In this document: piece after piece, positions 26,449 through 34,319 of the stretch
Numbering within the stretch: the first letter of the stretch is position 1
Layout of the letters: the number at the start of each line of letters is the position of its first letter
Assembly (NCBI RefSeq): GCF_002257645.1
Contig: NZ_NQMO01000004.1
Location: forward strand, 310,001 to 374,000
DNA length: 64,000 bases
From: Paenibacillus sp. XY044
GTDB taxonomy: Bacteria > Bacillota > Bacilli > Paenibacillales > Paenibacillaceae
Direction of reading: 5' to 3'
The notes under the pieces: model-generated
Told to the model about the DNA's origin: nothing
Seen by the model: only the letters and a program-made list of their open reading frames with translations
The model's database searches: none
Translations under genes and position numbers: made by a program

Positions 26449-27408
26449 ATGTCCAACAAAACGAAGACGTTTTGCAATCCAATCGTAGCAAAGGCTGCCG
26501 ATCCTTGGGTGCTCAAGCACACAGATGGCAGTTACTACTTTATGGCAACAAGGTCAGGCTGCTTGGAACTTACCCAATCTTCCAGCTTGACCGGCATGGT
26601 CTGGGGGCGGAAGAAGACCATATGGACTCCCGAACCGGAAGGTCCCTATAGCTACAATTTATGGGCGCCGGAAATACACTATTTGAATAACAAATGGTAT
26701 ATCTACTATACAGCTAACGATGGGGGAGGAGACGAATCACGCCGGATATGTGTACTGGAGAACGAAAATACTGATCCCTTGGAAGGCGAGTGGAGCTGGA
26801 AAGGGGCGCTGGAGACTCCTGTCCCTGGATTGGACGGCACCGTGATGACGGTACGGAACCAGCTCTATTTCCTGTATGCCGGTTATGGAAATTTCCCCGA
26901 TTATGGATCCGCGATATATATTGCTCAAATGGCCGACCCTTGGACATTGACAGGGGAACATCACCTGCTTACTGCCCCGACACTCGCATGGGAAAAACAA
27001 GGCGGAATGGCGATTAATGAAGGTCCCGTCACGCTGCATCGCAACGGCCGGATTTTTCTGGTTTATTCGGCCAGTACCACCTGGTCTGAGGATTATGCCC
27101 TAGGCATGCTCACGATGAATGAAGATGCCGATCCGATGGATCCTTCTTCATGGCAAAAATCGATGCAGCCCGTATTTCACAAAAGTGTAGAAAATAAAGT
27201 ATATGCAACAGGCCACAACAGCTTTACAAAGTCTCCGGATGATCAGGAGGACTGGATCGTCTATCATGCGCTTCCTGCACCCGGCTCCGATACGAGCCTC
27301 CGCTCGACGCGTATCCAGAAATTCACTTGGAACCCTGATGGTACGCCTGATTTTGGAGTTCCCTGGAGCGATACGCATTATCTCCCCGTGCCATCTGGAG
27401 AGGAATAA
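26449..27408 (+). CDS. Glycoside hydrolase family 43, cytoplasmic (arabinofuranosidase/xylosidase type)
   Basis: A 319-residue GH43 five-bladed beta-propeller enzyme without a signal peptide or binding module. The three catalytic acids are visible: the base Asp in ADPWVLKHTDG, the pKa-modulating Asp in LDGTVMT and the acid Glu in NEGPVTLH. Conserved WAPEIHYLNNKWYIYYTAN lies between them. It would act inside the cell on imported short arabino- or xylo-oligosaccharides. AAAGGAGTG lies upstream of the start. It is paralogous to the two secreted GH43 enzymes at 30.4 and 32.1 kb, and probably controlled by the adjacent AraC regulator. Confidence 0.9.
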   Translation: MSNKTKTFCNPIVAKAADPWVLKHTDGSYYFMATRSGCLELTQSSSLTGMVWGRKKTIWTPEPEGPYSYNLWAPEIHYLNNKWYIYYTANDGGGDESRRICVLENENTDPLEGEWSWKGALETPVPGLDGTVMTVRNQLYFLYAGYGNFPDYGSAIYIAQMADPWTLTGEHHLLTAPTLAWEKQGGMAINEGPVTLHRNGRIFLVYSASTTWSEDYALGMLTMNEDADPMDPSSWQKSMQPVFHKSVENKVYATGHNSFTKSPDDQEDWIVYHALPAPGSDTSLRSTRIQKFTWNPDGTPDFGVPWSDTHYLPVPSGEE

Positions 27409-27411
27409 AAC

Positions 27412-27470
27412 AAAGGCTCAGACTAAGCGGCATGTTCGAAAAAAACATGGCCGTTTGGCCAGAGCCTTTT
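27412..27470. terminator. Bidirectional terminator with branched hairpin
   Basis: Outer arms AAAGGCTC / GAGCCTTT enclose an inner imperfect stem (CGGCATGTT / AACATGGCCG). It lies between the convergent GH43 (+) and ArsR-like regulator (-) genes. Confidence 0.65.
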
Positions 27471-27472
27471 GC

Positions 27473-28387
27473 TTAATAACGGATGCGGACTTGAATGTCC
27501 TGCCCGTAGTTGCCGAAATGCTTGCCGAACAAGCTGACGCCGCCGGCATTTCTCGCACCCTCCGGCGACAAGATGCGAAACCGGATCTCTTCTCTGGGCA
27601 GGATCGGAATATCCTGTATCGATATATCTGACATCCGTACGCCGTCCATATACGTACCGGAGGAGGTCACCAGCAGCGTTTTCAGCAGACCGTGCTGGGA
27701 GCTTCCAGGATCCCACCACGAAGGGTTCAGCTTCCCGCGTACACTGCCGAAATCGCCCGGAGAAGTCCAGACGCACACGGGAACGTCATTGAGCTGGAAC
27801 GTAATGTCCGACGGCCAATCTTCGGCGAAGCCGGGTGCTTCCGAGCCGATTTCCAAGGAGATGCTCAGCTCGCTGATGCTGTTTTTGCCGGATACGTAGT
27901 TCGGGATGCGGTACTCCACATGGCCGCTGGCGAACCAAATATGCTGGGCTTTGACATGCTCGGGCTCGGCGAAATACCGCGGGTCGTCGCGCATGCCGAT
28001 CAGCTTGGTTTCGGAAGCGAGCCCGCAGGTGGGCTTGACTTGGCAGCTGGAGTATTGCCCGACGGGAATGTCTACGTCATAGCCGTCCTGATGAGGCTCG
28101 GGCGGCCGGACGGCATCGGTTTTGAACACCAGCGATGCCTGCTTCAGATGAAGAGAGCACTGCTTCTGCATGCCGCGCTTGCCCGCGGTAATTTCCGTAC
28201 GGAGAATGCCTGCTTCCTCCAGCTGCTGTACATGTTTGGTCACGATGGCGGAGGAGAGATTCAGCTTTTGCGCCATTTCCTTGATATTGAGGTTTTCTTT
28301 ACCGAGCATTTCGATCATCCGAATGCGCGTTTCCGATGCCAATGCAACGAACAACGGCAAATTTTCTAGGTTTACCTTGATTTCCAT
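27473..28387 (-). CDS. ArsR-like winged-helix regulator with a large C-terminal sensor domain
   Basis: A 304-residue protein. An N-terminal ArsR-type HTH (about 8-70: LPLFVALASETRIRMIEMLG, LNLSSAIVTKHVQQLEEAGIL) is followed by about 220 residues unlike the short ArsR dimerisation tail: three spaced Cys around CQVKPTCGLASETKL and a beta-rich region with ISLEIGSEAPGFAEDWPSDI and FGSVRGKLNPSWWDPGSSQHG. The latter resembles a jelly-roll or sugar-binding fold, but no family could be named. It is divergent from a GH2 enzyme and presumably senses a glycan-derived ligand. ATG 28387 is chosen (GGGGG five bases upstream). Confidence 0.78.
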   Translation of the reverse strand: MEIKVNLENLPLFVALASETRIRMIEMLGKENLNIKEMAQKLNLSSAIVTKHVQQLEEAGILRTEITAGKRGMQKQCSLHLKQASLVFKTDAVRPPEPHQDGYDVDIPVGQYSSCQVKPTCGLASETKLIGMRDDPRYFAEPEHVKAQHIWFASGHVEYRIPNYVSGKNSISELSISLEIGSEAPGFAEDWPSDITFQLNDVPVCVWTSPGDFGSVRGKLNPSWWDPGSSQHGLLKTLLVTSSGTYMDGVRMSDISIQDIPILPREEIRFRILSPEGARNAGGVSLFGKHFGNYGQDIQVRIRY

Positions 28388-28442
28388 AGAGGCCCCCGAT
28401 TCGGTCATATAGGTGTTATTTATCTATTGTATAACCAAATGA

Positions 28443-28537
28443 TTAACTAAACAATAAAATCATTGACTAAATATAGCGGGTATTTTAATATCTATGTGAG
28501 AATTTGATGATTAATTATTAACCCATTAGTTAACTAA
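28443..28537 (+). promoter_or_regulatory. GH2 promoter with repeated TTAACTAA-type operators
   Basis: A -35 box TTGACT (28463-28468) and a -10 box TAATAT (28486-28491) are 17 bp apart. The half-site TTAACTAA occurs at 28443-28450, TTGACTAA at 28463-28470 (exactly 20 bp on, overlapping -35), and a perfect 12-bp palindrome TTAGTTAACTAA at 28526-28537 past the start site. This is consistent with repression by the divergent ArsR-like protein. Confidence 0.7.
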
Positions 28538-28564
28538 AAATCAACCCGAAAAGGAGATTTTTCC

Positions 28565-30316
28565 ATGGAATCGAACATCAATATCCCCCGCCCCGAATAC
28601 CCGCGTCCGCAATGGGTGCGAGACCGCTGGCTGAATTTGAACGGCGCGTGGCAATTCGAAATCGATCACGGCAAGAGCGGGAAAGAGCGCGGATACCAAC
28701 AGCCGGAGCATGCGCTCGAAGGAGCGATCACCGTTCCGTTTTGTCCGGAAAGCAAGCTGTCCGGCGTGGAATATAAGGACTTCATGGCCGCCGTTTGGTA
28801 TAAGCGGGAATTTACCTTGCCGAAGGATTGGAACGGCGGCAGGATTCTGCTTCACTTCGGCGCGGTCGACTACGAGACCGAGGTGTGGGTGAACGGAACC
28901 TCTGTCGGCACGCATCGCGGCGGGTACTCCTCGTTCAGCTTCGATATTACCCCGCATGTCACGGAAGGCACCAACGTGGTGACCGTCTATGCAGAGGATG
29001 ACGTCCGCTCGGGAAGCCAGCCGCGCGGCAAGCAGAGTGGGCGTTTCCATTCGCATGGCTGCGACTATACGCGCACGACGGGCATTTGGCAGACGGTATG
29101 GCTGGAGCAGGTCCCGGAAACCTATCTCTCGGACATGAAGGTGGTGGCCGATCCGGCCAATGCATGCGTGCATCTGGAAGTGAAGGTCAGTGGAAATACC
29201 GCCGGAGCGCAGTTGAAAGCGTCCGCCTTCTATGACGGTAAAGAGGTCGGCGAGGCCGCGGCAGTGGTGCAAGGGCCATGCGTCAAGGTGACCGTGCCTG
29301 TATCGGAAGTCCATTTATGGGAGGCAGGCCACGGCCGGCTGTATGACCTGAAACTGTCGCTCGAACGGCCAGGCCAGGCAGAAGCCGATGCGGTCGATTC
29401 GTATTTCGGCCTTCGGACCGTGCGGCTGGACGGCATGGCGTTTAGGATCAATGAAAAGTCTGTGTTCCAGCGGCTCGTGCTGGATCAAGGCTTTTATCCG
29501 GACGGCGTCTATACCGCACCTACGGACGAGGATCTTCGGAAGGATATCGAAATTTCGCTGGGCCTCGGATTCAACGGCGCCAGACTTCATGAGAAAATGT
29601 TCGAACCGCGCTTCTTGTATTGGGCCGACCGGCTGGGGTACCTCGTCTGGGGAGAGCATGCCAACTGGGGGCTGGATATTACGACGACCACAAGCTTGCC
29701 GCGGTTTTTGCCTGAATGGCTGGAAGGCGTGGAGCGGGATTACAATCATCCGGCGATCATCGGCTGGTGCCCGTTCAACGAAACCTGGGACCGGGACGGC
29801 GCCAAGCAGGATAACGAGGTGCTGCGCATCGTGTACGAGACGACGAAACGGCTGGATCCGACGCGCCCGGTGATCGATACCAGCGGCAACTTCCACGTCG
29901 TGACCGATATCTTCGATCTGCATGATTACGATCAGAATCCGGAGACGTTCCGGGCCAGATACGAACCGATGAAAACGGGCGGAGAGGTGTATAACACGTT
30001 TCCGGGCCGGCAGACGTACGGCGGGCAGCCTTATTTCATCAGCGAATACGGCGGCATTTGGTGGAACCCCGACCAGAAGGACGACAAGGCTTGGGGATAC
30101 GGCGACCGGCCGACATCCGAGGAGGCGTTCCTTAAGCGGTACGAAGGGCTGACGAGCACTCTGCTGGAGCACCCGATGATGTTCGGATTTTGTTATACCC
30201 AGCTGTATGACGTGGAACAGGAGGTAAACGGGCTGTACACCTACGACAGACGCCAGAAGTTTGATCCGGAAGTGATCCGACGTATCAATTCCCGCAAAGC
30301 GGCCATTGAAGATTAA
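28565..30316 (+). CDS. Glycoside hydrolase family 2 enzyme, cytoplasmic
   Basis: A 583-residue GH2 enzyme (beta-galactosidase/glucuronidase-like, also arabinopyranosidase- or galacturonidase-like). The order is sugar-binding jelly roll (about 10-180: RPQWVRDRWLNLNGAWQFE, VWYKREFTLP), Ig-like domain (about 185-275) and TIM barrel (about 285-575). The acid/base Glu is in NHPAIIGWCPFNETW and the nucleophile Glu in FISEYGG. No signal peptide is present. AAGGAGA precedes the start. It is shorter than LacZ and lacks the C-terminal domains. Adjacent GH43 genes suggest that it removes a galactosyl or arabinopyranosyl branch from imported oligosaccharides. Confidence 0.9.
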   Translation: MESNINIPRPEYPRPQWVRDRWLNLNGAWQFEIDHGKSGKERGYQQPEHALEGAITVPFCPESKLSGVEYKDFMAAVWYKREFTLPKDWNGGRILLHFGAVDYETEVWVNGTSVGTHRGGYSSFSFDITPHVTEGTNVVTVYAEDDVRSGSQPRGKQSGRFHSHGCDYTRTTGIWQTVWLEQVPETYLSDMKVVADPANACVHLEVKVSGNTAGAQLKASAFYDGKEVGEAAAVVQGPCVKVTVPVSEVHLWEAGHGRLYDLKLSLERPGQAEADAVDSYFGLRTVRLDGMAFRINEKSVFQRLVLDQGFYPDGVYTAPTDEDLRKDIEISLGLGFNGARLHEKMFEPRFLYWADRLGYLVWGEHANWGLDITTTTSLPRFLPEWLEGVERDYNHPAIIGWCPFNETWDRDGAKQDNEVLRIVYETTKRLDPTRPVIDTSGNFHVVTDIFDLHDYDQNPETFRARYEPMKTGGEVYNTFPGRQTYGGQPYFISEYGGIWWNPDQKDDKAWGYGDRPTSEEAFLKRYEGLTSTLLEHPMMFGFCYTQLYDVEQEVNGLYTYDRRQKFDPEVIRRINSRKAAIED

Positions 30317-30373
30317 AGTTTGGGCCAAGGTTACGGTATGAATTTATATTCCCGAAGAGGAGGATGCCTGTAC

Positions 30374-31771
30374 ATGAAGGCTATAGTGCGTAATCCGCTG
30401 CTGCTTGCGTTATGCATGCTGCTGCTCGTCCCTATGGGGCAGGTCACGGACGCGGCTTCCAGCCGGAACAATTTTTATAACGTCGTCATGCAGGATGGAG
30501 CGGACCCCTGGGTTTACAAGCATACGGACGGCTTTTACTATTTCACGAAAACGACGGGCGGCAACGTAACGATTTGGAAATCGGCCGAGTTGACGACGAT
30601 CGACGCCGCTCCGACCAAGGTCGTCGAAACGGGCTGCTGCAATATATGGGCTCCCGAGCTTCATTATATTGACGGGGCTTGGTATATCTATTACGCCAAG
30701 GATGACGGCGACAACGTGAATCATCGCATGTACGTGATGGAAAATACGTCGGCGGACCCGACGCAGGGAACCTGGCAGGACAAAGGGCAGATCACCGACA
30801 AGGAAAATAAATGGGCCATTGACGGCACCGTACTGCAGGCAGGCGGACAGCTCTACTTTATTTGGTCGGGCTGGGAGGGGGATGTCAACGTGAGTCAAAA
30901 CCTGTACATCGCCCATATGAGTAATCCTTGGACGATCGACTCGAACCGCGTTGAAATTTCCAGGCCATCCTACCCGTGGGAAACCAACCACACGCCTTAT
31001 GTCAACGAGGGCCCGCAGGTTGCCGTGCGGGACGGCGTCATCAGCCTGGTGTACTCGGCGAGCGGTAGCTGGACGAACGATTACTGCCTCGGTCTCATTA
31101 CGGCCAGCGTTTCAAGCGATTTGCTGAATCCGGCCTCTTGGACGAAACGCAGCCAGCCGATCTTCGCGTCCGGAAACGGTCTTTATGGACCGGGACATCA
31201 TTCGTTTACCCAATCCCCCGACGGAAACGAGGACTGGATCGTGTACCATACGGCCAAATTCAGCGGGGCCGGTTGGAACCGGGAGATCCGCATGCAGAAA
31301 TTTACGTGGAATGCCGACCATACGCCAAATCTGGGCGTACCGGCCGATCCCAATATCCCGATTCCACTGCCTTCCGGCGAAGCGGGGCACATCCGCATCG
31401 AGGGGGAAAAAGGGACGTTCGGCGGAGCGGCGTACGCTTCGCAAAGTCCGAACGGATCGGGCGGCATGAAGGCCGGACATATCGATACGCAAGACAGCTA
31501 CGTGGAATATGCCGTGAAGGTGCCGAAGGCCGGCGAGTATATATTGATGGCGCGAACCGCGAACGGAACGGCCGGAGGGGACTGGTCCCATCTTCAGCTG
31601 GCCGTCAATTCGGGCATGCCGAGCCCCTTTTACATCACGAATAAAGGCTGGGAGAACTGGGGATTGTCCACGGCGCGCATTCAGCTCCATGCGGGCAGCA
31701 ACACCATCCGCTTCACCAAGGGCGCAGGCTACGGGGAAATCGACTTTTTTGACATCAAGCCGGCCAAATAG
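30374..31771 (+). CDS. Secreted GH43 enzyme with C-terminal CBM6/35-like module
   Basis: A 465-residue protein. A signal peptide (about 1-27, MKAIVRNPLLLALCMLLLVP) is followed by a GH43 propeller with base Asp in ADPWVYKHTDG, modulating Asp in IDGTV and acid Glu in NEGPQV. The C-terminal 130 residues (AGHIRIEGEKGTFGGA...GEIDFFDI) form a CBM6/35-type beta-sandwich. It would attack arabinan or arabinoxylan outside the cell. ATG 30374 is chosen because GAGGAGG lies ten bases upstream and it starts the signal peptide. It follows the GH2 gene by 57 bases and is probably co-transcribed with it. Confidence 0.9.
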   Translation: MKAIVRNPLLLALCMLLLVPMGQVTDAASSRNNFYNVVMQDGADPWVYKHTDGFYYFTKTTGGNVTIWKSAELTTIDAAPTKVVETGCCNIWAPELHYIDGAWYIYYAKDDGDNVNHRMYVMENTSADPTQGTWQDKGQITDKENKWAIDGTVLQAGGQLYFIWSGWEGDVNVSQNLYIAHMSNPWTIDSNRVEISRPSYPWETNHTPYVNEGPQVAVRDGVISLVYSASGSWTNDYCLGLITASVSSDLLNPASWTKRSQPIFASGNGLYGPGHHSFTQSPDGNEDWIVYHTAKFSGAGWNREIRMQKFTWNADHTPNLGVPADPNIPIPLPSGEAGHIRIEGEKGTFGGAAYASQSPNGSGGMKAGHIDTQDSYVEYAVKVPKAGEYILMARTANGTAGGDWSHLQLAVNSGMPSPFYITNKGWENWGLSTARIQLHAGSNTIRFTKGAGYGEIDFFDIKPAK

Positions 31772-31840
31772 GTTCATGGATTTGTACGTAATCAAGGGCT
31801 AAACTTAATCGGGGCTTATCGCTGTAAAAGGATCCATATA

Positions 31841-31872
31841 AAAGGGCCGGCTCATTCCTGAGCCGGCCCTTT
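31841..31872 (+). terminator. Intrinsic terminator after the GH2-GH43 unit
   Basis: Perfect 14-base arms AAAGGGCCGGCTCA / TGAGCCGGCCCTTT around a TTCC loop. The T-tract is short. Confidence 0.8.
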
Positions 31873-32069
31873 GGGTTGATAAGTATAAAATTCGGGGATT
31901 CGGGCTTTCTTATCTCGCAAGAAACATTCCTCTAAACGCGGTCTGTCTTCTATGAATGTACGTCGATCGACGTTTTTCTTGCTTTTGACCGTCGAATCCG
32001 GTTTATCTTATGCTTATTTGTCCGGCAGAAGTATGCCGCTTTCGGGAACTTTATACGCCTTGCATGGCC

Positions 32070-32099
32070 TATAATTTTTGATATGATCGCGATCAAAAA
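32070..32099 (+). promoter_or_regulatory. Promoter and nested palindromes before the secreted GH43 gene
   Basis: TATAAT (32070-32075) is followed directly by outer arms TTTTTGAT (32075-32082) / ATCAAAAA (32092-32099), with a second palindrome TGATCGCGATCA (32084-32095) nested inside. The position at the expected start site suggests a repressor operator. No clear -35 box. Confidence 0.45.
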
Positions 32100-32126
32100 A
32101 TAATACATACCGGAGGTGCTGAAACA

Positions 32127-33974
32127 ATGTATGCTGCGAAAGGAATCGGTTTCAAACTAACATCGCTTATGCTTCTATTTGTGCTAGCATGGACTTCTTT
32201 TGGGGCTTACCCCACGTCGGCCGCATCAACGACGAACTATTCGAATCCGATCAATACGGCTGGAGCGGATCCGTACGTGATGCTGCATTCGGATGGGTAC
32301 TATTACTTTACACGCACGTTAGGCAACCGATTGGATATTTGGAAATCCAGATCACTGACAGCGATGGATCTGGGAGAACGGAAAACGGTATGGACTCCGC
32401 CTGCCGGCTTAAAAGACATCTGGGCACCTGAAATTCACAATATCGGCGGCAAATGGTACATCTACTATACGGCGAATACCGGCTGCGGCGATAACTGCCG
32501 GGGTGTATACGTCCTGGAGAACGATTCCCCGGATCCTTTGCAGGGCAGCTGGACAGACAAAGGCAAGCTGAATACACAGTATGCGGGATTGGACGGCACC
32601 GTATTCGACCATAATGGCCGGCTATACTTCTTGTATGCGGCATATGGGGATTGGTCGGGCAGCCACGGCAGCGCGATCGCCATCGCACCCATGTCGAATC
32701 CGTGGACGCTGGACGGAGACAGCAGCATTCTGACCAAGCCCGAATACGATTGGGAAATGAAAGGCATGCCTGTAAATGAAGGCGCTGTCATATTAAAAAA
32801 TCAAGGGAAAATATTCCTCGTCTTTTCCGCAAGCGCCTGCTGGGAAGATGGCTATTCGCTTGGCATCCTGACAGCGGATGATACAAGCGACTTGCTGAGT
32901 CCCGCGTCGTGGACGAAGAGCGAGCAGCCGGTCTTCGCTCAGTCGCCGGAAAATGGCGTCTACGCCCCTGGACACAACTCTTTTGTTCCATCCAAGGACG
33001 GAACGCAAGATCTAATCGTGTACCACGGCAACAGCGGACCAGGCCAAGGCTGCGGCGCCCGGCCGACCAGAGTACAGCCATTTACCTGGAATAACGATGG
33101 TTCCCCAAACTTTGGAATTCCGACAAACGGTCCACTTGCGGTACCGTCCGGCGATTATCGGGTTGAAGCGGAACACGGAACACCGGCCAAAGCATTAATA
33201 AAGGATGAGGAAGGCGCATCCGGCGGCAAAGCCGTACGGCTCAATAACACGAACAGCTCCTTATCGATCAAGGATGTCATTGTGCCGGAAGAGGGGAGCT
33301 ATACTTTAAACATTAGATATTCGAACACCGCAGGTCCCGATGCCTCGGAATTGGTATCGGTGAACGGTAAACCTGCCGTGGCAGTGGCATTGCCTCACAC
33401 GGGAAGCAAGCAATATGCAACGGCTTCGGTCCAGGTCGAGTTGAAGAAAGGCTACGACAACGTCATTGAATTTGCGAAAAGCAAACATGCCATTGACATC
33501 GACTATATTGAACTCGCTGGCAGCAACACATTCTCGATTAAGCCTGGAGCCGAGTATAAACTGATTAACCCGAATGGCGGCAAAGCTCTCAGTGCAGCCG
33601 ACTCCAATATACCGGACGAGTCATGGGCCCGAATGATGGACGATTCCGACGGAGCGGCGGCGCAGAGCTGGAAGATCGCCCTGAATGAGGACGGAACGTA
33701 TACATTCATGAAATCAAGCTCCGGCAAAGCCCTGACCGTGATGGATCCTGCAGCCGCTTGGGGGAGAGTGGGCTTATCGGAGTATCAAGGTTTGGATACG
33801 CAAAAGTGGAAACTCGTTGACACCGGCAACGGTTACTGCAAATGGTTTAATGTGCAGACGGGAAAAGCGCTTGACGTAAACGGAGCAAGCATTAATAGCG
33901 GTGTGGATGTAGGAACGTGGCAGGACATTTCCGGCGGAACCGCGCAGTTTTGGCTGCTGTACCGTTTGGACTGA
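32127..33974 (+). CDS. Secreted GH43 enzyme with CBM6-like and ricin-type lectin modules
   Basis: A 615-residue protein. A signal peptide (about 1-33, ending TSAAS) precedes a GH43 propeller (about 35-345) with base Asp in ADPYVMLHSDG, modulating Asp in LDGTVFD and acid Glu in NEGAVIL. A CBM6/35-like sandwich follows (about 348-470, YRVEAEHGT...HAIDIDYIEL), then a beta-trefoil ricin-type domain (about 475-615) with two clear repeats (KALTVMDPAAAW, KALDVNGASINSG). Two binding modules suggest action on insoluble plant cell-wall arabinan or arabinoxylan. CCGGAGGTG precedes the start. It has its own promoter and terminator. Confidence 0.9.
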   Translation: MYAAKGIGFKLTSLMLLFVLAWTSFGAYPTSAASTTNYSNPINTAGADPYVMLHSDGYYYFTRTLGNRLDIWKSRSLTAMDLGERKTVWTPPAGLKDIWAPEIHNIGGKWYIYYTANTGCGDNCRGVYVLENDSPDPLQGSWTDKGKLNTQYAGLDGTVFDHNGRLYFLYAAYGDWSGSHGSAIAIAPMSNPWTLDGDSSILTKPEYDWEMKGMPVNEGAVILKNQGKIFLVFSASACWEDGYSLGILTADDTSDLLSPASWTKSEQPVFAQSPENGVYAPGHNSFVPSKDGTQDLIVYHGNSGPGQGCGARPTRVQPFTWNNDGSPNFGIPTNGPLAVPSGDYRVEAEHGTPAKALIKDEEGASGGKAVRLNNTNSSLSIKDVIVPEEGSYTLNIRYSNTAGPDASELVSVNGKPAVAVALPHTGSKQYATASVQVELKKGYDNVIEFAKSKHAIDIDYIELAGSNTFSIKPGAEYKLINPNGGKALSAADSNIPDESWARMMDDSDGAAAQSWKIALNEDGTYTFMKSSSGKALTVMDPAAAWGRVGLSEYQGLDTQKWKLVDTGNGYCKWFNVQTGKALDVNGASINSGVDVGTWQDISGGTAQFWLLYRLD

Positions 33975-34050
33975 AGTTATAGCAGGAAGTGGCAGGACGA
34001 ACATCAACTGAAAAGCGTATCCCGCATTCTTGAGCGGGCGTGCAACGTAA

Positions 34051-34086
34051 GGCGGCTTCTGTTACTGGAAGCCGTCCTTTTTTGTC
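34051..34086 (+). terminator. Intrinsic terminator of the secreted GH43 gene
   Basis: GGCGGCTTC / GAAGCCGTC arms around a TGTTACTG loop, followed by six T. Confidence 0.8.
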
Positions 34087-34135
34087 TCTGACCGTACCTT
34101 TGAGCTCTTGCTGGAACCATTCGCATTTAAAAAAA

Positions 34136-34149
34136 AGAAAGCGTTTTAA
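34136..34149. promoter_or_regulatory. Candidate cre (CcpA) site before the transporter operon
   Basis: AGAAAGCGTTTTAA matches TGWNANCGNTNWCA with two mismatches (first base and the C). It lies about 180 bases before the first gene of the operon and upstream of the likely -10 box. Confidence 0.4.
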
Positions 34150-34319
34150 AATATTAAAGCTTTTTTTTGAAATCGTTCATTTTTTCGGAAAAATGATCCC
34201 TTTACAATAATGGAAAGACCGATTAAACGGTCATGACATGATGATCCGATGCGCTGTGAACGTCTATGGCACACGGGCTGGCAGGGCTATGGGATCGTTA
34301 TTCCAAGAGGAGGTTTACG

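Larger units (their letters stand above)
31772..32126. other. 355-base gap between two secreted GH43 genes
   Basis: No gene was seen. It holds the terminator at 31841-31872, a perfect 14-bp palindrome ACGTCGATCGACGT at 31960-31973 of unknown role, and the promoter/operator of the next GH43 gene at 32070-32099. Confidence 0.6.
33975..34319. other. 345-base gap upstream of the large transporter operon
   Basis: No gene was seen. It contains the GH43 terminator (34051-34086), a cre-like site (34136-34149) and an AT-rich stretch with TACAAT (34203-34208) as a possible -10 box without a good -35 partner. Confidence 0.6.
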
